A stretch of 64,000 bases of DNA from Streptococcus mitis (GTDB taxonomy: Bacteria; Bacillota; Bacilli; Lactobacillales; Streptococcaceae), in assembly GCF_013305725.1 (NCBI RefSeq), contig NZ_CP047883.1, forward strand, positions 289,001 through 353,000, read 5' to 3'. Below are positions 17,825 through 25,456 of this stretch, one piece after another. The position numbers and the translations under genes are program-made. Below the pieces are notes generated by a model that saw nothing but the letters and a program-made list of their open reading frames with translations, was not told where the DNA came from and searched no databases. Each line of letters starts with the position of its first letter. The stretch's first letter is position 1.

Positions 17825-18106
17825 ATGGCATATAAAATTAGTCACGATATAGATATTACAGAAGATAATGGATATCAAGTATTGCATCGATACTCAGATG
17901 ATACGTATTTTTCATTGCAGAAAGACTATTTATTTATTCTGTTAAGTTATAATGGTCTGAATAATTTAAATGATATTGCTAAAGTCTTTTCAAATCATAA
18001 AGGAATTTCAATTAACTGTTCATTAGAGTATGTAGAAAAAGTTCAAAATTATTTTATTTCAGAAAGAATTATATTCAAAGATGAAAACAAAAACCATTCT
18101 TACTAA
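17825..18106 (+). CDS. PqqD/RRE-like small protein 1
   Basis: 93 residues with the layout of a RiPP recognition element: an N-terminal strand-rich part (YQVLHRYSDDTYFSLQKDYLFILLSYNG) followed by helices (LNDIAKVFSNH, LEYVEKVQNYFISERIIF). The likeness to PqqD is weaker than for the protein at 20530. The start at 17825 follows GGAGGA; frames from 17801 or 17813 would place the start before the site. It overlaps the thymidylate-synthase-like gene by 26 bases. Inferred role: binding of a precursor leader. Confidence 0.5.
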   Translation: MAYKISHDIDITEDNGYQVLHRYSDDTYFSLQKDYLFILLSYNGLNNLNDIAKVFSNHKGISINCSLEYVEKVQNYFISERIIFKDENKNHSY

Positions 18107-18989
18107 TAATCTATGTGAAAATAATATTGATTCGCTATATGTTAAGTTATGTAAATTGCTTGAAGATAATGGGCAACATATTGTTTCAAGAGGGATGGCA
18201 GTAAAAGAATTAATTGGCGTTAGTATTGTTCTAACGGAGCCCAAAAGACGATTTTTAGAGAACTCTGCTAGGAATCTTAAACTTTATTATGCCATAGGAG
18301 AATTTTTATGGTATTTACGAGGGAGCAATGATTTATCCGAAATCGAGTATTATGCTCCGAGTATGGCAAAGTTTTCAGATGATGGTTCAATACTTCAAGG
18401 GGCATACGGTCCCAAAATAGTACCCCTAATTGATGACTTAATCCAGCTTTTAAAGAATGATACAGGAACTCGGCGTGCTGTAATACCCTTATATAGTGCA
18501 GATGATCTTGGTAAGGAAAGTAAAGATATCCCATGTACTCTTTCTTTAGAATTTTTAATTCGAAATAATAAGCTACACCTTATTACAAATATGAGATCAA
18601 ACGATATCTTTTTAGGTCTACCATATGATATTTTTTCTTTTACAATGCTTCAAGAGTATATAGCGTATCAACTTGGAGTAGACTTGGGATGCTATTATCA
18701 TTATGTAGGAAGTTTACATGTATACCAGCGTAATTTTAAAAAAATAGAAGAGATATCTCAAATGAGTCCTCATGAGACGGCAATATTTAACAAATCAGAT
18801 TCAATATTTAAAAATTTTAGTGAGATAATTGATTTAGAAGAATCTATAAGAAAAAATAAAACTTTTAATCATAATTTAAATTTATTAATGGACTCAGATT
18901 TTCAAAAAATTAAGACAGAGCTAGAAAATTATAGGTATAGTAGGGAAAAGAATGTCGAACGGAAAACTGATATATATATGCGGTATTGA
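18081..18989 (+). CDS. Thymidylate-synthase-like enzyme 1
   Basis: 302 residues of the thymidylate synthase fold. The N-terminal part has SRGMAVKELIGVSIVLTEP, then GEFLWYLRGSNDLSEIEYY and FSDDGSILQGAYGPKI. The phosphate-binding Arg pair is R131-R132 (GTRRAVIPLY) and the catalytic Cys is C152 (IPCTLSLEF, with Thr in place of the usual His). MRSNDIFLGLPYDI contains R172, S173 and D175. The position that is Asn in thymidylate synthases is Asp here (D183). In T4 dCMP hydroxymethylase the same Asn-to-Asp change gives cytosine specificity. So it may hydroxymethylate or methylate a cytidine nucleotide. It is followed by a kinase-like gene. Confidence 0.82.
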   Translation: MKTKTILTNNLCENNIDSLYVKLCKLLEDNGQHIVSRGMAVKELIGVSIVLTEPKRRFLENSARNLKLYYAIGEFLWYLRGSNDLSEIEYYAPSMAKFSDDGSILQGAYGPKIVPLIDDLIQLLKNDTGTRRAVIPLYSADDLGKESKDIPCTLSLEFLIRNNKLHLITNMRSNDIFLGLPYDIFSFTMLQEYIAYQLGVDLGCYYHYVGSLHVYQRNFKKIEEISQMSPHETAIFNKSDSIFKNFSEIIDLEESIRKNKTFNHNLNLLMDSDFQKIKTELENYRYSREKNVERKTDIYMRY

Positions 18990-19554
18990 TGGGTCTGGTA
19001 AGACTACATTATCCAAAAATCTTTCCAAAAATTTAGGAAGTAATTCTATTTTTTTGCCTTTGAATCAATCTAAGATATTTTTTAAAGAACTAGATTCTAT
19101 TTGTCGTAAATACAATACAAATAGATGGGCAGAGTTTTCCGAAATTTTTAGAGGCTGTTTATGGGCATTAGAAATGGTTTATTTTTCTGAAAAAATTTTA
19201 AAACCAGCATTGGAACAGTATGATTATGTAATTATTGATAGGTACATGACTTGCAATAAAGTTTATTCTAATTTATCAATTACAAACACCTTGGTAGATA
19301 GATTACATGAGCTCCTTATACAGCCTAAAATCACAATGTATATCGATATAGAGCCAAAGATAGCTTTTAGTAGAGTTATTAAAAGGAATGAGCAACAAAC
19401 GCCTAAAGAAACTTTAGAAAATTTAAAAATTGCCAAAGAATTATATGCTAGATACTTAAATAATTTAGAATATTATCGATTAGATGGTAGAGAATCTGAG
19501 GAAAGATTATTACAATCTGCACTAGGAATATTAGGAGATAAAAATGAAATTTGA
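18952..19554 (+). CDS. Thymidylate-kinase-like nucleotide kinase
   Basis: 200 residues of the dTMP kinase/P-loop fold. Walker A GIDGSGKTTL is near residue 11. YVIIDRYMTCNKVYS matches the DRY-x-A/S-x-A-Y signature of thymidylate kinases, and MYIDIEPKIAFSRVIKRNE matches the LID-proximal arginine helix. It overlaps the upstream gene by 38 bases and the downstream one by 11, so it is tightly coupled with both thymidylate-synthase-like genes. Likely phosphorylates the modified nucleoside monophosphate made by its neighbour. Confidence 0.82.
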   Translation: MSNGKLIYICGIDGSGKTTLSKNLSKNLGSNSIFLPLNQSKIFFKELDSICRKYNTNRWAEFSEIFRGCLWALEMVYFSEKILKPALEQYDYVIIDRYMTCNKVYSNLSITNTLVDRLHELLIQPKITMYIDIEPKIAFSRVIKRNEQQTPKETLENLKIAKELYARYLNNLEYYRLDGRESEERLLQSALGILGDKNEI

Positions 19555-20527
19555 AACTATATTAGATTTTTACATATTTTATTTAGAGGAGTTACTTAAT
19601 GGATCTCAAAAGCAGAAAGTACCCTATTCAGCTATTTCTGATAAAATTGAAATTTTCAATAATAGTGTAGAGATATCTCATGGAAATCTCATTAATATGA
19701 TGTTTAGTAAATCAGAATTAAATTATAATATTGTGCACACATTATTTTCTTTAAGCGGCAGGACAGATGCGTATATTTTAAAAAAATATAAAAGTGCGTA
19801 CCTGAGATATTCAGATGATGGGTTTTATCAAAATACTGTAGGTGAACGCTTGTATACTTTATACGGTAATCAAATAAAAAGAAGTTATGGTTTTTTAAAG
19901 GATGATATTTTTTCACCAGATGCTATTTGCTTTATGAAGGCAAATGATAATAATAATATTGATTGTACTTTTTACGTACATTTTTATTATAGAGAGGAGC
20001 GTTTAAATGTAGAGCTTACATATAAAGGCTCTCACTTATTGGAGTATACGAATTCTGATTTATTTATTTACTCTTCATTACTGTCATTAATGAGTCATTG
20101 GCTAGGTGTTAAAGCAGGTAGTTTAATATTAAAAACTCACTCAATCTTTATTTCGGAACGTGATAAAGAACGAACTGAAAAATTATTAGATAGCTGTAGA
20201 TTATTAAAAAAAGTTGATTTATCTCTAAATCATGATTTCTCTTCAAGTTTAAAAAGCTATCGAGAAGAATTTTCTGATGCAATTAATCGTGTTATTACTT
20301 GGGATATTGTAGAAGTATCAAAAAGATTAAACAATGAGATTGAATATATAAACAATAATTTCACTCCATATACTCAGGATTTATTGTTTATACTCCTTGC
20401 AGATAGATTTCATAGTAATACTGAGGAGTACAAAACTATACTTGATAAAATAAATAATGACTCTATTAGGTGTTTTAAAGAAACAGTTGATAGAACAGAA
20501 TTCAATTCCATTTTAGAGGTGGTTTAA
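19544..20527 (+). CDS. Divergent thymidylate-synthase-like protein 2
   Basis: 327 residues. The alignment to the preceding synthase is seen at YSDDGFYQNTVGERLYTLYGNQIKR (versus FSDDG...GAYGPKI) and at IDCTFYVHFYYREERLNVELTYKG (versus IPCTLSLEFLIRNNKLHLITNMR). The cysteine (C141) is kept, but the RS-x-D and LGLPYDI motifs are replaced. The C-terminal 120 residues are helical and extra. It may be a non-catalytic partner, or an enzyme with altered chemistry. Family link moderate. Confidence 0.6.
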   Translation: MKFETILDFYIFYLEELLNGSQKQKVPYSAISDKIEIFNNSVEISHGNLINMMFSKSELNYNIVHTLFSLSGRTDAYILKKYKSAYLRYSDDGFYQNTVGERLYTLYGNQIKRSYGFLKDDIFSPDAICFMKANDNNNIDCTFYVHFYYREERLNVELTYKGSHLLEYTNSDLFIYSSLLSLMSHWLGVKAGSLILKTHSIFISERDKERTEKLLDSCRLLKKVDLSLNHDFSSSLKSYREEFSDAINRVITWDIVEVSKRLNNEIEYINNNFTPYTQDLLFILLADRFHSNTEEYKTILDKINNDSIRCFKETVDRTEFNSILEVV

Positions 20528-20529
20528 TT

Positions 20530-20790
20530 TTGAACTATAAAAAAAGTTTATCCGCAGTACTGCATTCGTCGTCAGATAAGGATTTTCTACTAAATTTATT
20601 GAGTGATCGAACATTCTTGCTTAACGATGTTTCATTATATATTTGGAATAGTATTGAAAAATACAGTTTGGAAGATATTGCTATTAACTTATCGAATTTA
20701 TATAATGAGAATTTAGATATAGTTAGACAAGACTTACATGAAATGATTGAAATACTGGTTTCTGAGGGTCTTATAGAGATAAAAAATTAA
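20530..20790 (+). CDS. PqqD-family RiPP recognition protein
   Basis: 86 residues with a clear PqqD pattern: RTFLLNDVSLYIWNSIEKYSLEDIAINLSNLY, then IVRQDLHEMIEILVSEGLIEIK. By family knowledge PqqD domains bind the leader of a ribosomal precursor and present it to modifying enzymes. The start is TTG at 20530, two bases after the previous stop, with GAGGTGG upstream. Its presence is the best evidence that the cluster acts on a ribosomal peptide. Confidence 0.75.
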   Translation: MNYKKSLSAVLHSSSDKDFLLNLLSDRTFLLNDVSLYIWNSIEKYSLEDIAINLSNLYNENLDIVRQDLHEMIEILVSEGLIEIKN

Positions 20791-20808
20791 AAGATAGGGA
20801 GAATTTAT

Positions 20809-21489
20809 ATGTGTAATAATGACTACACTTTAATTACTAAAGAAATATCAAATTTAGTATCAGAAAAAAATATAGTAATTTGGAAATCTGAAATGGATGG
20901 CTTAGGTACATCTTTATCTGATATTGATGCATATTGTATTTGCGATGAAGAAAAAAATTTTAAAAATTTTTCTTTCAATGGCATCCCTGTAGATATTGAA
21001 TATATTGGATTAAATAATCTAAAAGAAAAATTAGAAAATATTGATAAGTTTGCAAAGCATGGATTAGCGTATAAAGGACTAGATGAAGATTTAAAATTGT
21101 TTTACAGGCTAGAACGAGGTCACAAGAGTCAGCAATTCAATCTCAATGATATAGAATTACCTACAATTGATGTTATTTCTAAAATTGCAGCTCAATATTA
21201 TAATGAACTTTTTCTAGCATTGTATGAAGATGCATTTAAAATGTTTCATGGGAAAAATTTTTTAGATGCCTTTATACTCTCATTAGAGGCATTACAAATG
21301 TCAGTTGCAACATATTTAGCCAGAATAGGAAAACCTCAGTTCAAGAAAAAGTGGTTATTCAAATATTTTGATAATCTGACGGATTGCTCTTACTATGAAG
21401 AATTAAGGATTGAATTGGAGTCAGATACAATTTTACCTGAACGCATAAGTAAAATATTATCTGATTCAAAAAAAATCCTAGAATTTTAA
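20809..21489 (+). CDS. Nucleotidyltransferase-fold protein
   Basis: 226 residues. The N-terminal domain has the polymerase-beta-like nucleotidyltransferase signature DGLGTSLSDIDAYCI (G-S/T ... DxD) and a third acidic strand IPVDIEYI. The C-terminal half is helical (SKIAAQYYNELFLALYEDAFKMF), like kanamycin-nucleotidyltransferase/HEPN-type helices. It may transfer a nucleotide from an NTP to the peptide or to a small molecule, or be a self-protection enzyme. The small precursor gene 2 follows 28 bases later. Confidence 0.65.
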   Translation: MCNNDYTLITKEISNLVSEKNIVIWKSEMDGLGTSLSDIDAYCICDEEKNFKNFSFNGIPVDIEYIGLNNLKEKLENIDKFAKHGLAYKGLDEDLKLFYRLERGHKSQQFNLNDIELPTIDVISKIAAQYYNELFLALYEDAFKMFHGKNFLDAFILSLEALQMSVATYLARIGKPQFKKKWLFKYFDNLTDCSYYEELRIELESDTILPERISKILSDSKKILEF

Positions 21490-21517
21490 ATTTTCATATT
21501 GAAAGGAGGTGAGGATT

Positions 21518-21580
21518 ATGGCTTATAAAAAACCTATCGTAAAAGATATTAAATTGAGTGCTTCTACAATTCTTCGTTAA
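21518..21580 (+). CDS. Candidate precursor peptide 2 (20 residues)
   Basis: Encodes MAYKKPIVKDIKLSASTILR. The ribosome binding site AAAGGAGGTGAGG is very strong. The KKPxVKDIKL core looks like the short leaders of several RiPP precursors that bind PqqD-type domains. The tail SASTILR has no Cys. A large RNA hairpin follows (21594-21744). Together with peptide 1 it gives the cluster two unrelated small peptides. Role inferred. Confidence 0.6.
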   Translation: MAYKKPIVKDIKLSASTILR

Positions 21581-21593
21581 TATCTTGACTCTT

Positions 21594-21744
21594 AAAGTAG
21601 AGATTTGAACAGGATTACGGATGGTTAAAGCTAATAAAAATCAATATGAAATATATTCTTGATGCTAGACTATTAGTATTGAATTAACAATGTATTTATG
21701 GCTCTAAAGTTTTATAATCTACAGTTCACCTCTCTGCTTTTTTT
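21594..21744 (+). ncRNA. Structured RNA / terminator after peptide 2
   Basis: A 17-base arm at 21594-21610 pairs with 21724-21740 (15 pairs including one G-U), closing a domain of about 113 nt. A run of eight Ts begins at 21737. The shape is that of a large terminator or regulatory RNA between peptide 2 and the kinase gene. No known riboswitch class recognised. Confidence 0.5.
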
Positions 21745-21763
21745 GTGATATTGAATATTAATA

Positions 21764-22585
21764 ATGAAATTTAAGATACTATGTGTGAAATTCTTATTAA
21801 ATATATATTATGGTCTAAGCGATATCAAATTTATTGAGCGACTTGAAAATATGAATGTCGTCTATATTTTCAAAAATAGTAAAACAGGAAACAAAATTTT
21901 GCTAAAAATTTTCTCATCTTCGAAGGTTGACACTATAGTATTTCAAAATGAACTTGCAAAATATAAGTTATCTCCGAATTTGATAAAAACTAACAAGGGT
22001 AATATATATATAAGAGTGTTTAAATATCTAATTTTTGTACAATACTTCGTTGAGGCAAGTAGTCGGAGAATCGAGTATAGTGAAATGGTTATATTTTTCA
22101 AAGATTTTTATGCAAAGCTTGATTATTATAAGAATTTTTTTTTAGAAACAAGTATTGGTTTTCCTAATTATAAAACCAACGCAATCAGTCAACATTTTAG
22201 CATGATACATGGTGATTTACGACCACCGAATGTAATTATAACTGCGAATAATTTTAGTGTAATTGATTTTGAATATTTAAGACTCGGAGTAAGAGAAGTA
22301 GAAGTGATTAAATATATAGTTCTGTACACTAATTTTAATAATTGTGAAGTTGAAATTTTATATAGTAAGTTTCTGGAAGCTGGTATAGTAGAGATAAGTT
22401 TACAAGAATCAATTAGGTTTTTACTTTTTGAATTACTAAAATCAGATTTTCCAGAGAAATACATCGTGAGAATTACTCTAGATTATTATAATGAAATTAT
22501 ATCCGAGAGAATAAAATTAATTGAATTTTGTGATAATTATTTAAATAAAAAGAAAGGGGGGGACTTAAGTGTCAGTAGAAGTTGA
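21764..22585 (+). CDS. APH/choline-kinase-fold phosphotransferase
   Basis: 273 residues of the aminoglycoside-phosphotransferase-like fold. The catalytic loop MIHGDLRPPNVII (HGDxxxxN, Brenner motif) is followed by FSVIDFEYL (DFE metal site). The N-lobe is short, with LLKIF as the likely ATP-binding Lys strand. The reading frame overlaps the CYTH-NUDIX gene by 17 bases. It could phosphorylate the product for self-protection or as a biosynthetic step. Its acceptor is not evident. Confidence 0.75.
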   Translation: MKFKILCVKFLLNIYYGLSDIKFIERLENMNVVYIFKNSKTGNKILLKIFSSSKVDTIVFQNELAKYKLSPNLIKTNKGNIYIRVFKYLIFVQYFVEASSRRIEYSEMVIFFKDFYAKLDYYKNFFLETSIGFPNYKTNAISQHFSMIHGDLRPPNVIITANNFSVIDFEYLRLGVREVEVIKYIVLYTNFNNCEVEILYSKFLEAGIVEISLQESIRFLLFELLKSDFPEKYIVRITLDYYNEIISERIKLIEFCDNYLNKKKGGDLSVSRS

Positions 22586-23615
22586 GAAGAAATATTTGCT
22601 TACAAGTGATGAGTATTACGCTCTTAGTAAAAGTCACTTTGAAGGTGCAATAATTCAAGAACAGCTTAATTACTATTTTGATAGTTTAGATTTTTCACTT
22701 TTAAAAAGGGGGATAACTCTTAGAATCAGAGAAAAGGCGAATAATCTGATTCTAACTATAAAGAGAAAAATTTCAATTAATGACGTAATTGAGTCAGAAG
22801 AAAATGATTTTTTAATAAGTCGAATAGAATTTATGGAAGCAGTATTGCGTGGAGAATTCCCTAAAAAGGTAGAGCAAAAGTTAAATGTTTTAATCCCCAA
22901 AAAGAAAATCTTTTATTTGGGATTGCTAAAGACACAGAGACTAATTAAAGAAAAAGATTCAATTTTATATTGTTTGGATAGGAATACTTACTTTGATAAA
23001 CAAGATTTTGAATTAGAAATTGAGGGAACACGAGAATCATTACAGAAAGTTAGCGTTGATATTCCAGAAAAAAAGTTTAATAGAGTTGGGAAATATTCTA
23101 GGTTTATAAGTGAATTATTGAAAGGGAATGGTAATTCATTAATTAAGATTCAAGTATCTGCCATTATTTTAAATGAAGATAAAGATGAAGTATGTCTTAT
23201 TAAGAAAAATGCACCTACATCAAGTGTGCATAATATCTGGATTCCTCCAGGTGGTCATGTAGATATTGGGGAAGACCTCTTGAAAGCTGTAAAGCGTGAA
23301 ACAATTGAAGAAACAGGATTAGAAGTTGAAATATTAGCTTTGTCAAGTGTCGTTTCTTTTCAAATTCAACAAACTAGTCAAGCCATATGTTTCTTTTATC
23401 TGGTTGAGGCTAAAAATTGTGGTGAGATAACAATGTTAGAACCAGGAATGGATTGTAAGTGGTTTAATTTAGCAGATGTGATAAGTGGAAATATTACAAA
23501 TTTAACAGACTACCATAAGTTGATTATTTCTAATTCAAAAAATACAAATACTTTATATTTAGATTTAGAAAAAAAAGGCCTTGATTACAAAATTTTAAAT
23601 TCAAAGATCCTCTAA
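22569..23615 (+). CDS. CYTH-NUDIX two-domain protein
   Basis: 348 residues from a GTG start after GGGGGG. Residues 2-180 form a CYTH/triphosphate-tunnel domain: VEVEKKYLL (ExExK), TLRIREKANNLILTIKRK, and FELEIEGTRE. Residues about 195-330 form a NUDIX domain with GGHVDIGEDLLKAVKRETIEETGL (complete Nudix box) and WIPPGG before it. Both folds act on phosphoanhydrides of nucleotides or organic triphosphates. Finding both in one chain is unusual. It is probably part of nucleotide activation or detoxification in the pathway. Confidence 0.82.
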   Translation: MSVEVEKKYLLTSDEYYALSKSHFEGAIIQEQLNYYFDSLDFSLLKRGITLRIREKANNLILTIKRKISINDVIESEENDFLISRIEFMEAVLRGEFPKKVEQKLNVLIPKKKIFYLGLLKTQRLIKEKDSILYCLDRNTYFDKQDFELEIEGTRESLQKVSVDIPEKKFNRVGKYSRFISELLKGNGNSLIKIQVSAIILNEDKDEVCLIKKNAPTSSVHNIWIPPGGHVDIGEDLLKAVKRETIEETGLEVEILALSSVVSFQIQQTSQAICFFYLVEAKNCGEITMLEPGMDCKWFNLADVISGNITNLTDYHKLIISNSKNTNTLYLDLEKKGLDYKILNSKIL

Positions 23616-23673
23616 AATGTTTTAGTGTACTATAATTAAAATTATAGTTTTGGTAAAAATATAAGGAGTGAAT

Positions 23674-24468
23674 ATGCTGACTGCTATTATAAGAAGAAAT
23701 TGGCAAATGTATGTAAGATATTTTCCTATAACTTTATTTTTTAATCGTATTTTAGATATTGGATTTAAACTTCTAGGACTCTGGTTAGTGTCTAATTTTT
23801 TATTTGATAATAAAATACAGGTAAATAACGTAATAGAGTATAGAGATTACTTTAGTTATGCTGCAATTGGGTTAATTTTTTATAATGTATCAATAGCTAT
23901 TTTAATGAATGTAGGTCGAGCATTAATAACAGAAGTTAGAGAAGGTACTTTAGAAAGCACGTTAGTGTCACCGTATAGTATAGTGAAGTACTATTTTGGA
24001 ATCTTTTTTGAACAATTAGGAAGGACTTTTCTTGAATTTCTTTCTTCGTATTCAATAGCGTTTTTTTTAGGTGCCAATTTGCAAAGTATTTCATTATTAA
24101 ATTTAATTATTTGTTTTTTATATGTATCGTTGATTTCTTTCTCAATGGGAACGCTTTTATCAAATATCATGTTATGGTTTCGTGATACTTTCATAACCCA
24201 AAATACATTGTTTTTAATTATTTTTTTAGTCTCAGGGATTACCTTTCCAAAAGAATTGCTACCTAGTTTTTTGCAAAAAATTAGTAAAATGATTCCTTTA
24301 TCTCATTCGCTTGATGCTATTAGAAACTTATTTTTTAATACTTCTCATTTTAATATATATAATTTTGATTTTTTACAAGGTATTTTAATTTCGGTAGTAT
24401 ATTTTATTGTAGGGCTTTTGGTGTATAAAAAAATTGAACAAAAGATAGTAAGTTATATTTCATATTGA
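23674..24468 (+). CDS. ABC-2 type permease 1 of the cargo exporter
   Basis: 264 residues with six predicted membrane helices; the conserved EVREGTLESTLVSPYSIVKYYFG segment is the cytoplasmic coupling helix of ABC-2 (DrrB/NodJ-like) permeases. Start 23674 follows AAGGAG; a GTG two codons upstream overlaps that site. It is first in a permease-ATPase-permease set and probably forms a heterodimer with the product of 25457. Confidence 0.85.
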   Translation: MLTAIIRRNWQMYVRYFPITLFFNRILDIGFKLLGLWLVSNFLFDNKIQVNNVIEYRDYFSYAAIGLIFYNVSIAILMNVGRALITEVREGTLESTLVSPYSIVKYYFGIFFEQLGRTFLEFLSSYSIAFFLGANLQSISLLNLIICFLYVSLISFSMGTLLSNIMLWFRDTFITQNTLFLIIFLVSGITFPKELLPSFLQKISKMIPLSHSLDAIRNLFFNTSHFNIYNFDFLQGILISVVYFIVGLLVYKKIEQKIVSYISY

Positions 24469-24483
24469 GTTTAGGAGATAATT

Positions 24484-25455
24484 ATGTTAAAAGCAATTAA
24501 TATATCAAAAAATTATACTTTTAAAAAAAGAACAGGCTTATTTCAGTATGAAAAGCAAATAAAAAAAGCTATAGTAAATGTAAACTTATCTTTACCAAAA
24601 GGAAAAATTATTGGAGTACTGGGAGAAAATGGTGCTGGTAAAACGACACTTATAAAAATGCTGACAACACTTTTAACGAATGATACGGGTATAATTTTAA
24701 TTGATGGAGTAGATATCAATGAAAACTTAAAAAATACAAGGAAAAAAATTAATATTATTAGTGGGGGAGAGAAAAATTTATACTGGAGATTGACTGCAGT
24801 TGAAAATTTGATATATTTTGCATCCTTGTACGGAATTTCAAAGAGGGAAGCATTACCTAAAATAGAAAAACTGTTGATAGAATTAGGATTATGGAACAGT
24901 AAAGATATTCCTGTAGAAAAATACTCAAAGGGAATGAAACAGCGTTTACAGATTGCAAAGGGTCTAATAAATGATCCAGAGTATTTATTCCTAGATGAAC
25001 CAACTCTTGGTTTAGACGTGAGTGTCGCTCATGAATTACGTAAAAAATTAAAGGAAATAGCGATTAAGCGGAATACGGGTATTTTATTAACTACACATTA
25101 TATGGCTGAGGCAGAAGAACTCTGTGATTATATCTATTTTTTAAAGAAAGGTAAAATCATCATTTCTGGTACTAAAGACGAAGTTTTTGACAAATTAGAA
25201 TTAGCCCCAGAGATACATATTACACTTGCACCTCAATTTCAATGGAATTCAATGGAGATTAAACGGTTGAGAGATTTATTTCCAGAATTAGAGTATAGGA
25301 AAGAAGAAAATCTTACATTGATAAAATTTTCGTTACTAAAATATAAAGTTCAAAGTGTAATAAAGACTATATACGAAAGGAATATAGATATTATTGAAAT
25401 AAAACACACGGAGCCTTCACTAGAAGATGTAGTTCTGCATTTAGAGAGGAGATGA
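24484..25455 (+). CDS. ABC exporter ATP-binding protein of the cargo
   Basis: 323-residue NodI/DrrA/CcmA-type ATPase. Walker A GENGAGKTTL, signature YSKGMKQRLQIAKG, Walker B YLFLDEPTLGLD and H-loop LLTTHYMAEAEELCD are intact, with a C-terminal extension of about 90 residues. Located between two permease genes. Likely exports the mature product, and may also give immunity. Confidence 0.92.
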   Translation: MLKAINISKNYTFKKRTGLFQYEKQIKKAIVNVNLSLPKGKIIGVLGENGAGKTTLIKMLTTLLTNDTGIILIDGVDINENLKNTRKKINIISGGEKNLYWRLTAVENLIYFASLYGISKREALPKIEKLLIELGLWNSKDIPVEKYSKGMKQRLQIAKGLINDPEYLFLDEPTLGLDVSVAHELRKKLKEIAIKRNTGILLTTHYMAEAEELCDYIYFLKKGKIIISGTKDEVFDKLELAPEIHITLAPQFQWNSMEIKRLRDLFPELEYRKEENLTLIKFSLLKYKVQSVIKTIYERNIDIIEIKHTEPSLEDVVLHLERR

Positions 25456-25456
25456 G

